From NCBI RefSeq assembly GCF_003352045.1, contig NZ_CP025815.1, positions 3,534,001-3,598,000 on the forward strand: 64,000 bases of DNA. Reading direction: 5' to 3'. Shown piece after piece: positions 16,904-26,330 of this stretch. The DNA is from Sulfitobacter sp. JL08. Lineage in GTDB: Bacteria > Pseudomonadota > Alphaproteobacteria > Rhodobacterales > Rhodobacteraceae. The notes under the pieces were generated by a model. That model searched no databases, was not told where the DNA came from, and was given only the letters and a program-made list of their open reading frames with translations. Within the stretch, counting starts at the first letter, position 1. The number at the start of each line of letters is the position of its first letter. Made by a program: the position numbers and the translations under genes.

Positions 16904-18181
16904 TCAGCCTCCCAGCCATGTTGGCAGCGACAAAGTGAGGGCCGGCACGAAAGCGACCAAAAGCAGCACAATCAAAGCAAGGCCAATCATCGGCAAGATC
17001 GCCATCGCCACCTTTTCCAACGGTTCCTTGCTGATTGCCGCCACGATGAACAGGCACAACCCGACCGGTGGCGTGATCATCCCGATCATCAGGTTCAGCA
17101 CCACCATGATGCCGAACTGCACAGGATCGATCGCAAGAAGCGGGAATATCTCGTTCAGGATAGGCATCGCAAGAACAAGTGCCGCAAGCGGTTCAAGAAA
17201 CAGCCCGAGGATCAGCAAGACAAGGTTCAGCAAAAGGATCAGAACCCAAGGCCTGTCGCTGATTTCCAGCATTCCCTGGGCAATGGCGCGTGGAATGTTC
17301 TCGATACCCAGAATGAACGAGGTCATCGACGCGACCGCAACGATCAGCATGACGCCTGCGGTCATGGTTGCAGTGTCATAAAAAGCCCGCGCAATTTTCG
17401 CGCCGGACAATGTGCGGTAAAGAAAGACGCCGATCAGCAGTGCATAGAGCGCCGCAATCGCCGCTGCCTCGGTAGGTGTGAACACACCCGATTTGATCCC
17501 GCCGACGATGATCACGGGCAGCAGCAAAGCCGGGAGCGCGCGAATGGTCAGGCCAATGCGTTCATGACTGGCGACAGGGTCCGGCATCGGGTGCTCTTCG
17601 ACCCGCGCGCGCCAGACCGTATACAGAACCAGAAGCCCGCACAGAACAAACGCCGGAAAAATCCCCGCCAGAAACAAGCTGGAGATCGACGTACTGGTCA
17701 GCACACCATAAAGGATCAAAGCCAGCGAAGGCGGCACCATCGGACCAAGGATCGATCCGGCAGCCGTAAGCGCGGCCGCGTATTCGGCGCGATACCCATC
17801 GCGGCGCATGGCAGGGATCATCACCGACCCGATCGCGGACGCCTCTGCTGTCGCAGCGCCGGACACGCCGGAAAACATCATCGAAGACAGCACGTTCACC
17901 ACCGCCAACCCGCCTCGCACCCGCCCCACCAGCATCTGGGCAAAGCGCACGATCTGACGGGTCAAATCGGCAGAATTCATCAGATTGCCCGCCAGAATGA
18001 AAAACGGGATTGTCAGCAGCACGAAATTATCGATGCCCGCGATCATTTTCTGCGGAAAACCGATCATAAGGTGCCATTGGTCAAAAACCATCAGATAGGT
18101 AATGGACGCAATGCACAGCGCAAAGGCAATCGGCACACCGATCACCAGACAGACAACAAAGGCGAAAAGATAAAGGGTCAT
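16904..18181 (-). CDS. dctM: TRAP transporter large permease DctM
   Basis: A 425-residue DctM subunit with about 12 predicted transmembrane segments and the family motifs GVSGAATAEASAIGSVMIPAM and GMITPPVGL. It forms the Na+-coupled translocation channel with DctQ. The start at ATG 18181 overlaps the dctQ stop (ATGA). Confidence 0.92.
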   Translation of the reverse strand: MTLYLFAFVVCLVIGVPIAFALCIASITYLMVFDQWHLMIGFPQKMIAGIDNFVLLTIPFFILAGNLMNSADLTRQIVRFAQMLVGRVRGGLAVVNVLSSMMFSGVSGAATAEASAIGSVMIPAMRRDGYRAEYAAALTAAGSILGPMVPPSLALILYGVLTSTSISSLFLAGIFPAFVLCGLLVLYTVWRARVEEHPMPDPVASHERIGLTIRALPALLLPVIIVGGIKSGVFTPTEAAAIAALYALLIGVFLYRTLSGAKIARAFYDTATMTAGVMLIVAVASMTSFILGIENIPRAIAQGMLEISDRPWVLILLLNLVLLILGLFLEPLAALVLAMPILNEIFPLLAIDPVQFGIMVVLNLMIGMITPPVGLCLFIVAAISKEPLEKVAMAILPMIGLALIVLLLVAFVPALTLSLPTWLGG

Positions 18182-18732
18182 TGTGGTGTGGCCCCCATAC
18201 GACGGTCAAGCGCATCACCCAGCGTTTCGCCGTGTGCAAGGGCGCGTGCGCAAAGAACAATGTCGGCCGCCAGTCGCAGCGCGACCAGCGCCATACCGAA
18301 TGGCAGCGCGATGTAAATCCAGAAAATCGTCGGGGCTTGCGGCGCATCTGCACCGAACAAATCGTCAAGAATGAACCGCATCGCCGGAATACGGGAACCA
18401 CCCGCAAGATCGGCAAAGCGCCATCCGTAACAGACAAGCAGCAGACATGCCGCGAGCGACAGCGCAAAGGTGAACATCGCCAGCAAAAGGGCCGGGCGCC
18501 GTGACAAGGCGTTGGAGACAAACGTTAGTGCCGCGACTTCACCGCGTTCATAGGACATCGCAACACCCAAAAACGCCAGCCAGATCAGCATGTAGCGGCA
18601 CATCTCTTCTGCCCACAAAAGCGAAGAATTAAAGCCGTAGCGCATTACGATCTGTGCAGTCATCAGCACTAGTAGCGCTCCGATCAATGTGATCAGCAGG
18701 CCACTTAGCACGGATCGGATCAGTCTTTGCAT
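18178..18732 (-). CDS. dctQ: TRAP transporter small permease DctQ
   Basis: About 184 residues with four predicted transmembrane helices and the DctQ pattern LLWAEEMCRYMLIWLAFLGVAMSYERGE. ATG 18732 (MQRLIRSVLS) is preferred, with GGAACG about 7 bases upstream; a GTG at 18762 would add 10 residues. It partners DctM and the binding protein DctP encoded upstream. Confidence 0.85.
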   Translation of the reverse strand: MQRLIRSVLSGLLITLIGALLVLMTAQIVMRYGFNSSLLWAEEMCRYMLIWLAFLGVAMSYERGEVAALTFVSNALSRRPALLLAMFTFALSLAACLLLVCYGWRFADLAGGSRIPAMRFILDDLFGADAPQAPTIFWIYIALPFGMALVALRLAADIVLCARALAHGETLGDALDRRMGATPQ

Positions 18733-18865
18733 GTTCGAAACGTTCCTAACACTCGAACGCACCTGTCTTGACGGGTGTCGCGATCAAAGCAGATCACGCC
18801 CACTTATCCTTTTGGTGCCTGTTATGATTTGCATGTGGCCCGGCACGAACACCGGACCACACGTT

Positions 18866-19231
18866 TCAGGTAAAGTCGGCTTCCTGATATTCGGTAAGAT
18901 GCAGATAATCTTTGCGCGGCGGCGCGAATACATCAAGGTTCACCGCAACTTCATCGCCCAGCGCCTCTCCGCAATGCACCACATCGGGCGGGATACGCAG
19001 CACATCACCCGCGCCCGCCTCGACCACATCATCGCCGATCTCAAAACGCACGCGGCCCGACAGGATATAGGCAAGCTGTTCAAACGGATGGGAATGGGGC
19101 TTTTTCTCCATTCCCGGCTCAAGCCAGTTCATCACCATAATCGCACCATCGCCGCGAAAGGCCGTGCGCGAAACGCCTTGGCGCACGGATTCCTTTGGCA
19201 GTTCGCTCCAGCGATAGACATTGACCGCCAT
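18866..19231 (-). CDS. Small single-domain cupin
   Basis: A 121-residue cupin. Metal-binding residues are visible as His46, His48 and Gln52 or Glu51 (KPHSHPFEQL) in the first motif and His86 (DVVHCGE) in the second. It starts three bases after the dctP stop and precedes dctQ, so it is part of the TRAP/HyuAB operon. It may be a metal-dependent isomerase, lyase or dioxygenase, or a ligand sensor; the reaction is not known. Confidence 0.8.
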   Translation of the reverse strand: MAVNVYRWSELPKESVRQGVSRTAFRGDGAIMVMNWLEPGMEKKPHSHPFEQLAYILSGRVRFEIGDDVVEAGAGDVLRIPPDVVHCGEALGDEVAVNLDVFAPPRKDYLHLTEYQEADFT

Positions 19232-19234
19232 CCG

Positions 19235-20215
19235 TCAGCTCCCTGATTTCAGCGCGTCAACGATGCGGGCAACCAGCGGGTCCTTGGCGGTCCAGGTTTC
19301 GACAACAGACGATGTCTTGGCCTTCATCGCGTCCAGATCAGACATTTCATTTATCGTCACACCGTTATCCTCAAGAAACGCGGTTGTATCCGCCTCCTGG
19401 CTTGCGGACAAAGCATAGGCTTGCGCAGTTGTTTCACGCCCGGCCTCTTCTATCGCTGCCTTTTGATCGTCTGTCAGGCCGTCCCAGACATTGGCCGACA
19501 GCATAATCGCGCCCGGCCAAAAATAGTGGCCTGTCAACGTGACCTGTTTCGCCGCATCAAACAGGCTTTCGGACCGGATCGAGGAAAGGTTGATTTCAAC
19601 CGCATCGATGGTTCCCGTTTCCAGACCGGAATAAACCTCGCCATAGGCCATGCCGATAGGGTTCACGCCGATGGCTTCCCACGTGGCCTTGTGCAACGGG
19701 ATTGGCACGATGCGCGTTTTCAAACCCGCAAAATCATCGGCCGACATCACTGCGTCGCCCTTGGCAAGAAAATGCCGCTGACCTGCTTCGATAAAACCCA
19801 CGCCCTTGATCGACTTGTCGTCCAGCGTCGCCAGCAGCTCGGCACCCAGATCAGAGGTCAGCACATCAGACATCTGTTGGTAGCTGGATGTTACGAATGG
19901 CAGTTGCAGCGCATCGAACCCGCCCAGTTCCAGCACCAGCGGCAAGGTGGCCGTAGACACCAGCGCGCCATCGATCAGGCCGATTTGCAAGCCTTCAAGC
20001 AATTGCTTGTCATCCCCAAGTTGGCGATCACCGAAAACCTCGACCGCGACAGAGCCGCCTGTCTTGTCCGCCACCTTGGCCGCAAAAATCTCGAGTCCTT
20101 CGTGGAAAACATGCTGTGACGAAGCCGCGTGGCCCATCTTGATCGTAACATCCTGAGCCGCTGCAGATAACGGCACTCCAAGGATCAATGTCGTTGTCAG
20201 GAATAGATGTTTCAT
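19235..20215 (-). CDS. dctP: TRAP transporter substrate-binding protein DctP
   Basis: A 326-residue periplasmic TRAP binding protein. A Sec signal peptide (MKHLFLTTTLILGVPLSAAA, cleavage before QD) is followed by the DctP fold; the conserved Arg in GLKTRIVPIP normally forms a salt bridge to a substrate carboxylate, so the ligand is probably an organic acid or acidic amide. ATG 20215 has GGAGG upstream. It is the first gene of the operon dctP-cupin-dctQ-dctM-iclR-hyuA-hyuB-aldolase. Confidence 0.9.
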   Translation of the reverse strand: MKHLFLTTTLILGVPLSAAAQDVTIKMGHAASSQHVFHEGLEIFAAKVADKTGGSVAVEVFGDRQLGDDKQLLEGLQIGLIDGALVSTATLPLVLELGGFDALQLPFVTSSYQQMSDVLTSDLGAELLATLDDKSIKGVGFIEAGQRHFLAKGDAVMSADDFAGLKTRIVPIPLHKATWEAIGVNPIGMAYGEVYSGLETGTIDAVEINLSSIRSESLFDAAKQVTLTGHYFWPGAIMLSANVWDGLTDDQKAAIEEAGRETTAQAYALSASQEADTTAFLEDNGVTINEMSDLDAMKAKTSSVVETWTAKDPLVARIVDALKSGS

Positions 20216-20242
20216 CCCGGGCCTCCTCTCCCATTGTGAATG

Positions 20243-20263
20243 CTGTTTCGCTGTGTGAAACAG
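20243..20263. promoter_or_regulatory. Candidate IclR operator upstream of dctP
   Basis: CTGTTTC (20243-20249) and GAAACAG (20257-20263) form a perfect 7-bp inverted repeat with a 7-base spacer, just upstream of the dctP operon. A third GAAACA copy follows about 14 bases further out. The size and position fit an IclR-family operator controlling the operon. Confidence 0.5.
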
Positions 20264-20427
20264 ACAATACGAGAATGAAACAACTATCATCACGAGTCAA
20301 TGGAGTTGATAAGGGCTGATGCGCTGGCCGATCCCCTGCCCCGCACCCTTCAGATGCAAAACCGGTTCCGTTCGCCCGCAAACCCGATATACTTGCCGCC
20401 AGTCATCTCAAACTTCTGCGGAGTGTC

Positions 20428-21303
20428 ATGCAGGTTATCGTTCACACTGGCGCGCACTACACAGACGAAGAGCGGTTGATGAAGTGCCTGTTGAAGAACA
20501 AACAGGCTTTTTCGGATTTGGGCGTTGCGGTGCCCGGACCGGGAAAATACCGAAAATTACTGCGTCAGACGCTGATTGCGATGCGCAAGTCAGCGGCAGA
20601 CCCCGATGCCCGCGAAGTGTTGCTGGATGCCATACTGGATGAAGAAACCGCCGACCGCGTGATCCTGTCCAACACAAATTTTTTCGGCGCGCCCAGAGCG
20701 GCGGTACGGCGCGGGAAAATATATCCGACCGCAGCCGAACGCATGTCGCACTTTCAGCAGCTTTTTCCCGATGACGAGGTTGAAATGTTCATGGGGCTGC
20801 GCGATCCGGGAAGCTTTTTGCCAGCGATCTACAAGGAATCCCCCAAGGACGAACTGCACGATTTTCTTGACGGCGCGGACCCGCGCGAACTGCGCTGGTC
20901 CAATACGATCCGCGACATAAAGGAAGCAAACCCCGGAATATCTGTCACCGTCTGGTGCAACGAGGATACGCCGATGATCTGGTCCCAGATCGTCAGGGAT
21001 ATGGCCGGTATGGAGCCCTTTTCAGAAATCGAGGGCGCCTATGACCTGTTGTCCGACATCATCAGCCCGCAAGGCATGGCACGTTTTGAAACCTATCTGA
21101 CATCGCATCCTGCGATGACCGAGGTCCAGCGCCGTCGGGTGATATCCGCGTTTCTGGACAAATTCGCTTTGGAAGATGAAATCGTCGAGGAACTGGACCT
21201 GCCGGGATGGACGGACGCGTTGGTTGGCGAGCTGACCGATATCTACGAAGAAGACGTTCTGGAAATCTCGCGCATGCCCGGCGTCCAGTTGATTTCGCCT
21301 TAG
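20428..21303 (+). CDS. Conserved hypothetical protein
   Basis: A 291-residue soluble, acidic protein without a signal peptide or membrane segments. The N-terminus IVHTGAHYTDEERLMKCLLKN loosely recalls the phosphosulfate-binding start of sulfotransferase-like proteins, but no P-loop is clear. Later segments (RDPGSFLPAIYKE, VTVWCNEDTPMIWSQIVRDM) also resemble that fold weakly. GGAG precedes the ATG closely. It is divergent from the TRAP operon and separated from the Mrp operon by about 240 bp, so context gives no function. Confidence 0.55.
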   Translation: MQVIVHTGAHYTDEERLMKCLLKNKQAFSDLGVAVPGPGKYRKLLRQTLIAMRKSAADPDAREVLLDAILDEETADRVILSNTNFFGAPRAAVRRGKIYPTAAERMSHFQQLFPDDEVEMFMGLRDPGSFLPAIYKESPKDELHDFLDGADPRELRWSNTIRDIKEANPGISVTVWCNEDTPMIWSQIVRDMAGMEPFSEIEGAYDLLSDIISPQGMARFETYLTSHPAMTEVQRRRVISAFLDKFALEDEIVEELDLPGWTDALVGELTDIYEEDVLEISRMPGVQLISP

Positions 21304-21431
21304 CTTGGTGCGGTACAGCCAGTACCCGCTTTGACCCCCGTCATCACCCTGCTTTTTGGCACGCAATAATGGCTCGAAGGCCGGAATAAACGCGCATTAA
21401 CACTTCTCAATCACGCGCCAAGCGACTTATG

Positions 21432-21507
21432 CTGTCACAAAGACAGGGCATGAATTCATGACAGTTTTTGTCGGTTTCTCTTGAGGTTGCGCGCAAACTG
21501 TCACAAA
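21432..21507. repeat. CTGTCACAAA direct repeats and a 12-bp palindrome upstream of mrpA
   Basis: CTGTCACAAA occurs at 21432-21441 and again at 21498-21507. A reverse half-copy TGACAG lies at 21459-21464, directly next to a perfect 12-bp palindrome CATGAATTCATG (21449-21460). All are in the 240-bp gap before the Mrp operon and may be regulator sites. No protein can be named for them. Confidence 0.4.
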
Positions 21508-21544
21508 TAGGGGAAACTGTCCGGCCCACAGATCAGGAGTTCAC

Positions 21545-24421
21545 GTGTCTCTTTTCCTTGTCGTTGCCCTGCCCTTTCTGGGCGCGCTCTTGCCCGGGTT
21601 GATGAATTCCGCTGGACGCCAGGCTTGTGCAGGCGTCACCTTCACCGTCTCACTCGCGGCATTTATCGGATTGCTCACCAATCTGCCGACGGTCCTTGCC
21701 GGCGATTTCGTGATGGCACGGGCCGATTGGATTCCCTCGCTCGGGCTGAACTTTACGTTGATGCTGGACGGGTTGGGGTTCTTTTTTGCCGGTCTTATCC
21801 TTGGCATCGGATTGCTGATTATTGCCTATGCGCGTTTTTATCTCGCGCGCGAGGACAATATGGGCGAATTCTTTACCTATCTGCTGTTGTTTCAGGGCGC
21901 GATGGTCGGCATCGTTCTAAGCGATAACATACTGCTATTACTGATTTTCTGGGAACTTACGTCGCTTTCATCCTTCTTGTTGATCGGGTATTGGAAACAT
22001 CTGCCCGAAGGGCGGCAAGGCGCCCGTATGGCGCTGGCTGTGACCGGCATGGGCGGGCTGGCGATGATTGGTGGCATGCTTATTCTGGGCCAGATCGCGG
22101 GTAGTTATGATCTGAGCGTGATCTTGCAGAACCGTGAACTGATCCAGGCTTCGCCCTTGTATCTGCCCGCCCTGATCCTGATCCTGCTGGGCTGTTTCAC
22201 CAAATCCGCGCAGTTTCCTTTTCACTTCTGGTTGCCCCACGCCATGGCCGCGCCGACCCCGGTATCGGCCTATCTGCATTCCGCAACGATGGTGAAGGCC
22301 GGAATATTTCTGATGGCCCGTATGTGGCCGGTGCTTTCGGGCACGCCGGAATGGTTCGTCATTGTCACCACGGCCGGCTTGGTCACGATGGTGCTGGGGG
22401 CTGTGATTGCGCTGTTCAAACATGACCTGAAGGCGCTGCTCGCGTTCTCAACCGTCAGCCACCTGGGCCTGATCACCATGTTGCTGGGCACGGGAACCGC
22501 GTTCGGCGCTATGGCTGCCGTGTTCCACATTCTGAACCATGCAACATTCAAGGCTGCGTTGTTCATGTCCGCAGGCATCATTGATCATGAAACCCACACC
22601 CGCGATATCCGCAGGCTTGGCGGGTTACGCCACCTGATGCCCGTGACCTTCGGCATTGCGACACTGGCGGCCCTTTCCATGGCTGGTATCCCGTTGCTGA
22701 ACGGCTTCTTGTCCAAGGAAATGATGCTTGAGGAAACAACGCACACCGTCCTGTTCAACACGTGGTGGCTGGTGCCCGGACTTGCGGTTCTGGGTTCGCT
22801 TTTTTCTGCCGCCTATTGCTTCCGGCTGATCGGGCACGTGTTTCTGGGGCCGGTCCGCGACGATTATCCGGCGCAGCCTCATGATCCCGGCTCGGGGCTT
22901 TGGTTGCCACCTGCAATTCTGGTTATTCTGGTTGTTGCCATCGGCGTGGCGCCGTTTCTGGCAGAGCCGCTGGTGCGCCTTGTCACTGCAGCCGTATTGG
23001 GTGACGCCGCCGAAATGCCAAAAGCCTATCTGAAAATCTGGCATGGTCTGGTACCTGCCCTTTACATGTCGATTGTTGCGACGGTCGGCGGCTTGCTGTT
23101 GCTTGCCGCCTACCGCCCGGCCCTGAGAATGTGGGATGCCGCCCCCCGGCCAGAAGCCAAGGTTATTTTCGACGCGATTATTACTGCAGTCGTCGGGCTG
23201 GCGCAGCGTGTCATCAACACGCTGCACGATGGTGCGTTTTCTCGCTATGGCGCGATTATGGCTGTGACCGTTCTAAGCGCAGGGTTCTACGCCTGGACAA
23301 CCGGGACCGTCGGCAGCGCGACGCGGATCATGCAACCTTCGGGCCCGATTCCAATCCTGGGTTGGCTGATGCTGGTGGCTGCAACCTGCGGTCTGGTGTT
23401 CCTGCACCGCAACCGCATGCTATCGCTGATCCTGATCGCAATCGTCGGTCTGGTCGTTTCGATCGGGTTTGTCTATTTCAGCGCGCCCGATCTGGCGATG
23501 ACCCAGATCACCGTAGAAGTGGTCACGATCATCCTGCTGCTTCTGGCGCTGAACTTTCTGCCAAATCGCACACCGGTCGAAAGCACTGTGTTGCGCCGCA
23601 CGCGCGATACATTCATTGCCGTGGCCGGCGGCCTGTGCGCAATGGCGCTTTCCTATCATTACCTGCTGCGCGATGCCGTCACGACACCGATTTCGGAGTT
23701 CCACCTTGCCAATTCCTACAAGGGTGGCGGCGGCACGAACGTTGTGAACGTTATTCTGGTCGATTTCCGCGGATTTGACACCTATGGCGAAATCATCGTT
23801 CTGGGGATTGCCGCACTGCTGATCTATGCATTGACCGAAACGCTATTGTCCGGACCTGTCCGGGCGCGCCTGCTGAACCGCAAGCCCGACCAGCCACGCT
23901 CGGGAGACATGCACCCGATGATGATGGTTGTGCTGACGCGGGTCATCATGCCGGTTGTTCTGATGGTCGGATTCTACATTTTCCTGCGCGGTCACAACGA
24001 ACCCGGTGGCGGCTTTATTGCCGGTCTGGTGGTATCGATCGCGGTGGTCATGCAGTACATGGCCAGCGGTTTCAACTGGGCTTCGGACAGGTTGCGCTAT
24101 CCCTATCACGGCGTCATTGGTGCCGGTGTTCTGGTGGCGGGGTTGACCGGTATCGGATCGTGGTTCTTCACCAAACCATTCCTGACATCGGATTTCACCT
24201 ATGTCCGCATCCCACCCTTTGAAAAGTTCGAACTGGCCACGGCAGCAGCCTTTGATCTGGGTGTTTTTCTGGCCGTGGTCGGTGCCGTCATGTTGTCACT
24301 GGAAAGTTTTTCGCGCCTAGCACGGCGTGCGCACGTTCCCGACAGCGATCACCCGATGGATATCGACCCGTCACGGGACGACCCACAAGCCGACCTGCGC
24401 CTCGCGCAGAAGGAGGTGTAG
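21545..24421 (+). CDS. mrpA: Mrp Na+/H+ antiporter, fused subunits A and B
   Basis: A 958-residue, highly hydrophobic protein. The N-terminal two thirds is the NuoL-like MrpA proton-antiporter domain (FTKSAQFPFHFWLPHAMAAPTPVSAYLHSATMVKAG is its signature region), followed by the MrpA C-terminal part. About residues 790-930 correspond to MrpB (RVIMPVVLMVGFYIFLRGHNEPGGGF). The A-B fusion is typical of six-gene (group 2) mrp operons of Gram-negatives, so it is not a frameshift artefact. The start is GTG 21545, with AGGAG upstream. The complex exchanges cytoplasmic Na+ for H+ and supports alkali and salt tolerance. Confidence 0.93.
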   Translation: MSLFLVVALPFLGALLPGLMNSAGRQACAGVTFTVSLAAFIGLLTNLPTVLAGDFVMARADWIPSLGLNFTLMLDGLGFFFAGLILGIGLLIIAYARFYLAREDNMGEFFTYLLLFQGAMVGIVLSDNILLLLIFWELTSLSSFLLIGYWKHLPEGRQGARMALAVTGMGGLAMIGGMLILGQIAGSYDLSVILQNRELIQASPLYLPALILILLGCFTKSAQFPFHFWLPHAMAAPTPVSAYLHSATMVKAGIFLMARMWPVLSGTPEWFVIVTTAGLVTMVLGAVIALFKHDLKALLAFSTVSHLGLITMLLGTGTAFGAMAAVFHILNHATFKAALFMSAGIIDHETHTRDIRRLGGLRHLMPVTFGIATLAALSMAGIPLLNGFLSKEMMLEETTHTVLFNTWWLVPGLAVLGSLFSAAYCFRLIGHVFLGPVRDDYPAQPHDPGSGLWLPPAILVILVVAIGVAPFLAEPLVRLVTAAVLGDAAEMPKAYLKIWHGLVPALYMSIVATVGGLLLLAAYRPALRMWDAAPRPEAKVIFDAIITAVVGLAQRVINTLHDGAFSRYGAIMAVTVLSAGFYAWTTGTVGSATRIMQPSGPIPILGWLMLVAATCGLVFLHRNRMLSLILIAIVGLVVSIGFVYFSAPDLAMTQITVEVVTIILLLLALNFLPNRTPVESTVLRRTRDTFIAVAGGLCAMALSYHYLLRDAVTTPISEFHLANSYKGGGGTNVVNVILVDFRGFDTYGEIIVLGIAALLIYALTETLLSGPVRARLLNRKPDQPRSGDMHPMMMVVLTRVIMPVVLMVGFYIFLRGHNEPGGGFIAGLVVSIAVVMQYMASGFNWASDRLRYPYHGVIGAGVLVAGLTGIGSWFFTKPFLTSDFTYVRIPPFEKFELATAAAFDLGVFLAVVGAVMLSLESFSRLARRAHVPDSDHPMDIDPSRDDPQADLRLAQKEV

Positions 24422-24422
24422 A

Positions 24423-24791
24423 ATGGAACTTCTTGTCGCCTCTGCCATCGGCATTCTGACTGCCGCCGGATTGTATCTGGTGTTCCGGTTGCGCACGTTT
24501 CCTGTGATCCTTGGCGTGTCGCTGCTGACTTATGCGGTCAATGTGTTTCTGTTTGCGTCTGGCCGGTTGACGGTGGCGGCCCCACCGATCCTGACGGAAG
24601 GCGTTTCAACCTATACTGATCCGCTGCCGCAGGCACTGGTTCTGACTGCGATTGTGATTTCCTTCGGGATGACGGCTGTTGTCGTCATGATTGCGCTGGG
24701 CGCTTATCTCGGCTCGGACGATGACCATGTGGACGATCAGATTGAACCGCCTTCGGACGCATCTTTGACCAGGACGGAGGACGCGACATGA
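24423..24791 (+). CDS. mrpC: Mrp antiporter subunit C
   Basis: 122 residues with three predicted helices, NuoK-like (VILGVSLLTYAVNVFLF, LPQALVLTAIVISFGMTAVVV). The ATG lies two bases after the mrpA stop, with a near-perfect AAGGAGGTG ribosome-binding site in the end of mrpA. Its stop overlaps the mrpD ATG. Confidence 0.92.
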   Translation: MELLVASAIGILTAAGLYLVFRLRTFPVILGVSLLTYAVNVFLFASGRLTVAAPPILTEGVSTYTDPLPQALVLTAIVISFGMTAVVVMIALGAYLGSDDDHVDDQIEPPSDASLTRTEDAT

Positions 24792-26329
24792 TTCACTGGA
24801 TCATCGCCCCCGTTATCCTGCCCGCCATTCTGGCCCCGTTTATCGTGTTGGCCGCACGATATCATATCGGCATCCAGCGGGTCTTTTCGATAGCCGGCGT
24901 CTCGATGGTGATCGCCATTGCCGCAGGTCTTGCCTGGCAGGCATCCGATGGCACGATCACGCTTTATCAACTGGGTGATTGGGCTGCGCCTTTCGGCATT
25001 GTGCTGGTCGCTGACCGGCTTTCCACGTTGATGGTGCTGCTGACCGCGGTGCTTGCGCTGTTTGTGCTGCTATATTCCATCGGATCGAGATGGGATGACC
25101 GCGGACGGCATTTTCACGCGCTGTTCCAGTTCCAGCTGATGGGCATCATGGGTGCGTTTCTGACCGGCGACCTGTTCAACCTTTTCGTCTTTTTCGAAGT
25201 ACTTCTGATCGCATCCTATGGTTTGATGATCCACGCTGGCGGCAATGTCAGGTTGCGGGCGGGGGTGCAATACGTGCTGTTCAACCTTCTGGGGTCCACC
25301 CTGTTCCTGTTTGCACTGGGCGCGATCTATGCGGAAACCGGCACTCTGAACATGGCCGATCTGGCGCAGCGCGTAAATCTGGTCAGTGCTGACACCACGG
25401 TCGGCATCAGGGTTGCCGCCATTCTGCTGTTGCTGGTCTTTGCCATCAAGGCAGCGGTCGTGCCGCTGCATTTCTGGCTTCCGTCAAGCTATGCAGAAGC
25501 CCCGGCACCTGTTGCAGCCCTGTTTGCCATCATGACCAAGGTGGGTGCCTATGCGATCATCCGGGTCTATACGATCGTTTTTCCACCCGATCTTGCGGTG
25601 ACGGCGGATTTGCACAGCGCTTTGCTTCTGCCAGCGGCGCTTATTTCGCTGGCCATCGGGATGGTTGGAGTACTGGCGGCAGGCAAGCTTGACCGCCTTG
25701 TGGCCTTTGCCGTTATCGGATCGATGGGAATGGTCATGGTCGCGATTGCCATGTTCACGCCCGACAGCATCGCAGCAGCCTTGTATTATATCGTCCATTC
25801 GACATTGGCCGCGGGCGCGCTGTTCCTGATCGTCGATCTTGTCCGCACGGGGCGCGCCAACGTAGATCTGGTGGCGGCCCCTCCTGTCGGGGGGGCGGCC
25901 CTGACCGCCGGTTTGTTCTTTGTCGCGGCGATCGCGATGGCAGGTCTGCCGCCTTTGTCGGGATTTGTGGGCAAGCTGATGATCCTTGATGCAGCCTATT
26001 CCACGCCGGCAATGGTCTGGATTTGGGCCATCGTTCTGTCGGCCAGCCTTATCAGCGTCGTCGGGTTTGCCCGTGCAGGCAGCATCGTGTTCTGGAAGGC
26101 GCAAAGCATCGAGCGCCCCGAGGACGAACCTCTCCCCCCCTCACCCGCGATATTGTCATATGTGGCCGTTGGCGGGCTTTTGGGCTTGCTGGTCGCGCAT
26201 ACCGTCTTTGCCGGACCGGTGCAGCGCTACATGGCCGCAACTTCCGCGCAACTTTTTGCACCGGAACCCTATATTTCGACAGTATTGGACACCCCCGGTA
26301 AACTCAGCACACCCAAGGAGGCCAATTGA
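24788..26329 (+). CDS. mrpD: Mrp antiporter subunit D
   Basis: 513 residues, NuoM/N-like with about 14 helices. The proton-channel signature is present (KAAVVPLHFWLPSSYAEAPAPVAALFAIMTKVGAYAIIR). Together with MrpA it forms the ion-translocating core. It starts by ATGA overlap with mrpC and is followed by mrpE after one base. Confidence 0.93.
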   Translation: MIHWIIAPVILPAILAPFIVLAARYHIGIQRVFSIAGVSMVIAIAAGLAWQASDGTITLYQLGDWAAPFGIVLVADRLSTLMVLLTAVLALFVLLYSIGSRWDDRGRHFHALFQFQLMGIMGAFLTGDLFNLFVFFEVLLIASYGLMIHAGGNVRLRAGVQYVLFNLLGSTLFLFALGAIYAETGTLNMADLAQRVNLVSADTTVGIRVAAILLLLVFAIKAAVVPLHFWLPSSYAEAPAPVAALFAIMTKVGAYAIIRVYTIVFPPDLAVTADLHSALLLPAALISLAIGMVGVLAAGKLDRLVAFAVIGSMGMVMVAIAMFTPDSIAAALYYIVHSTLAAGALFLIVDLVRTGRANVDLVAAPPVGGAALTAGLFFVAAIAMAGLPPLSGFVGKLMILDAAYSTPAMVWIWAIVLSASLISVVGFARAGSIVFWKAQSIERPEDEPLPPSPAILSYVAVGGLLGLLVAHTVFAGPVQRYMAATSAQLFAPEPYISTVLDTPGKLSTPKEAN

Positions 26330-26330
26330 C

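Noticed and set aside
16706-18316. A 536-codon open frame opposite dctM and iclR
   Set aside because: Its translation is extremely rich in His, Gln, Arg and Asp, as expected when hydrophobic membrane-protein codons are read backward.
21545-24421. Apparent gene fusion error in mrpA
   Set aside because: Fusion of MrpA and MrpB is normal in six-gene mrp operons of Gram-negative bacteria.
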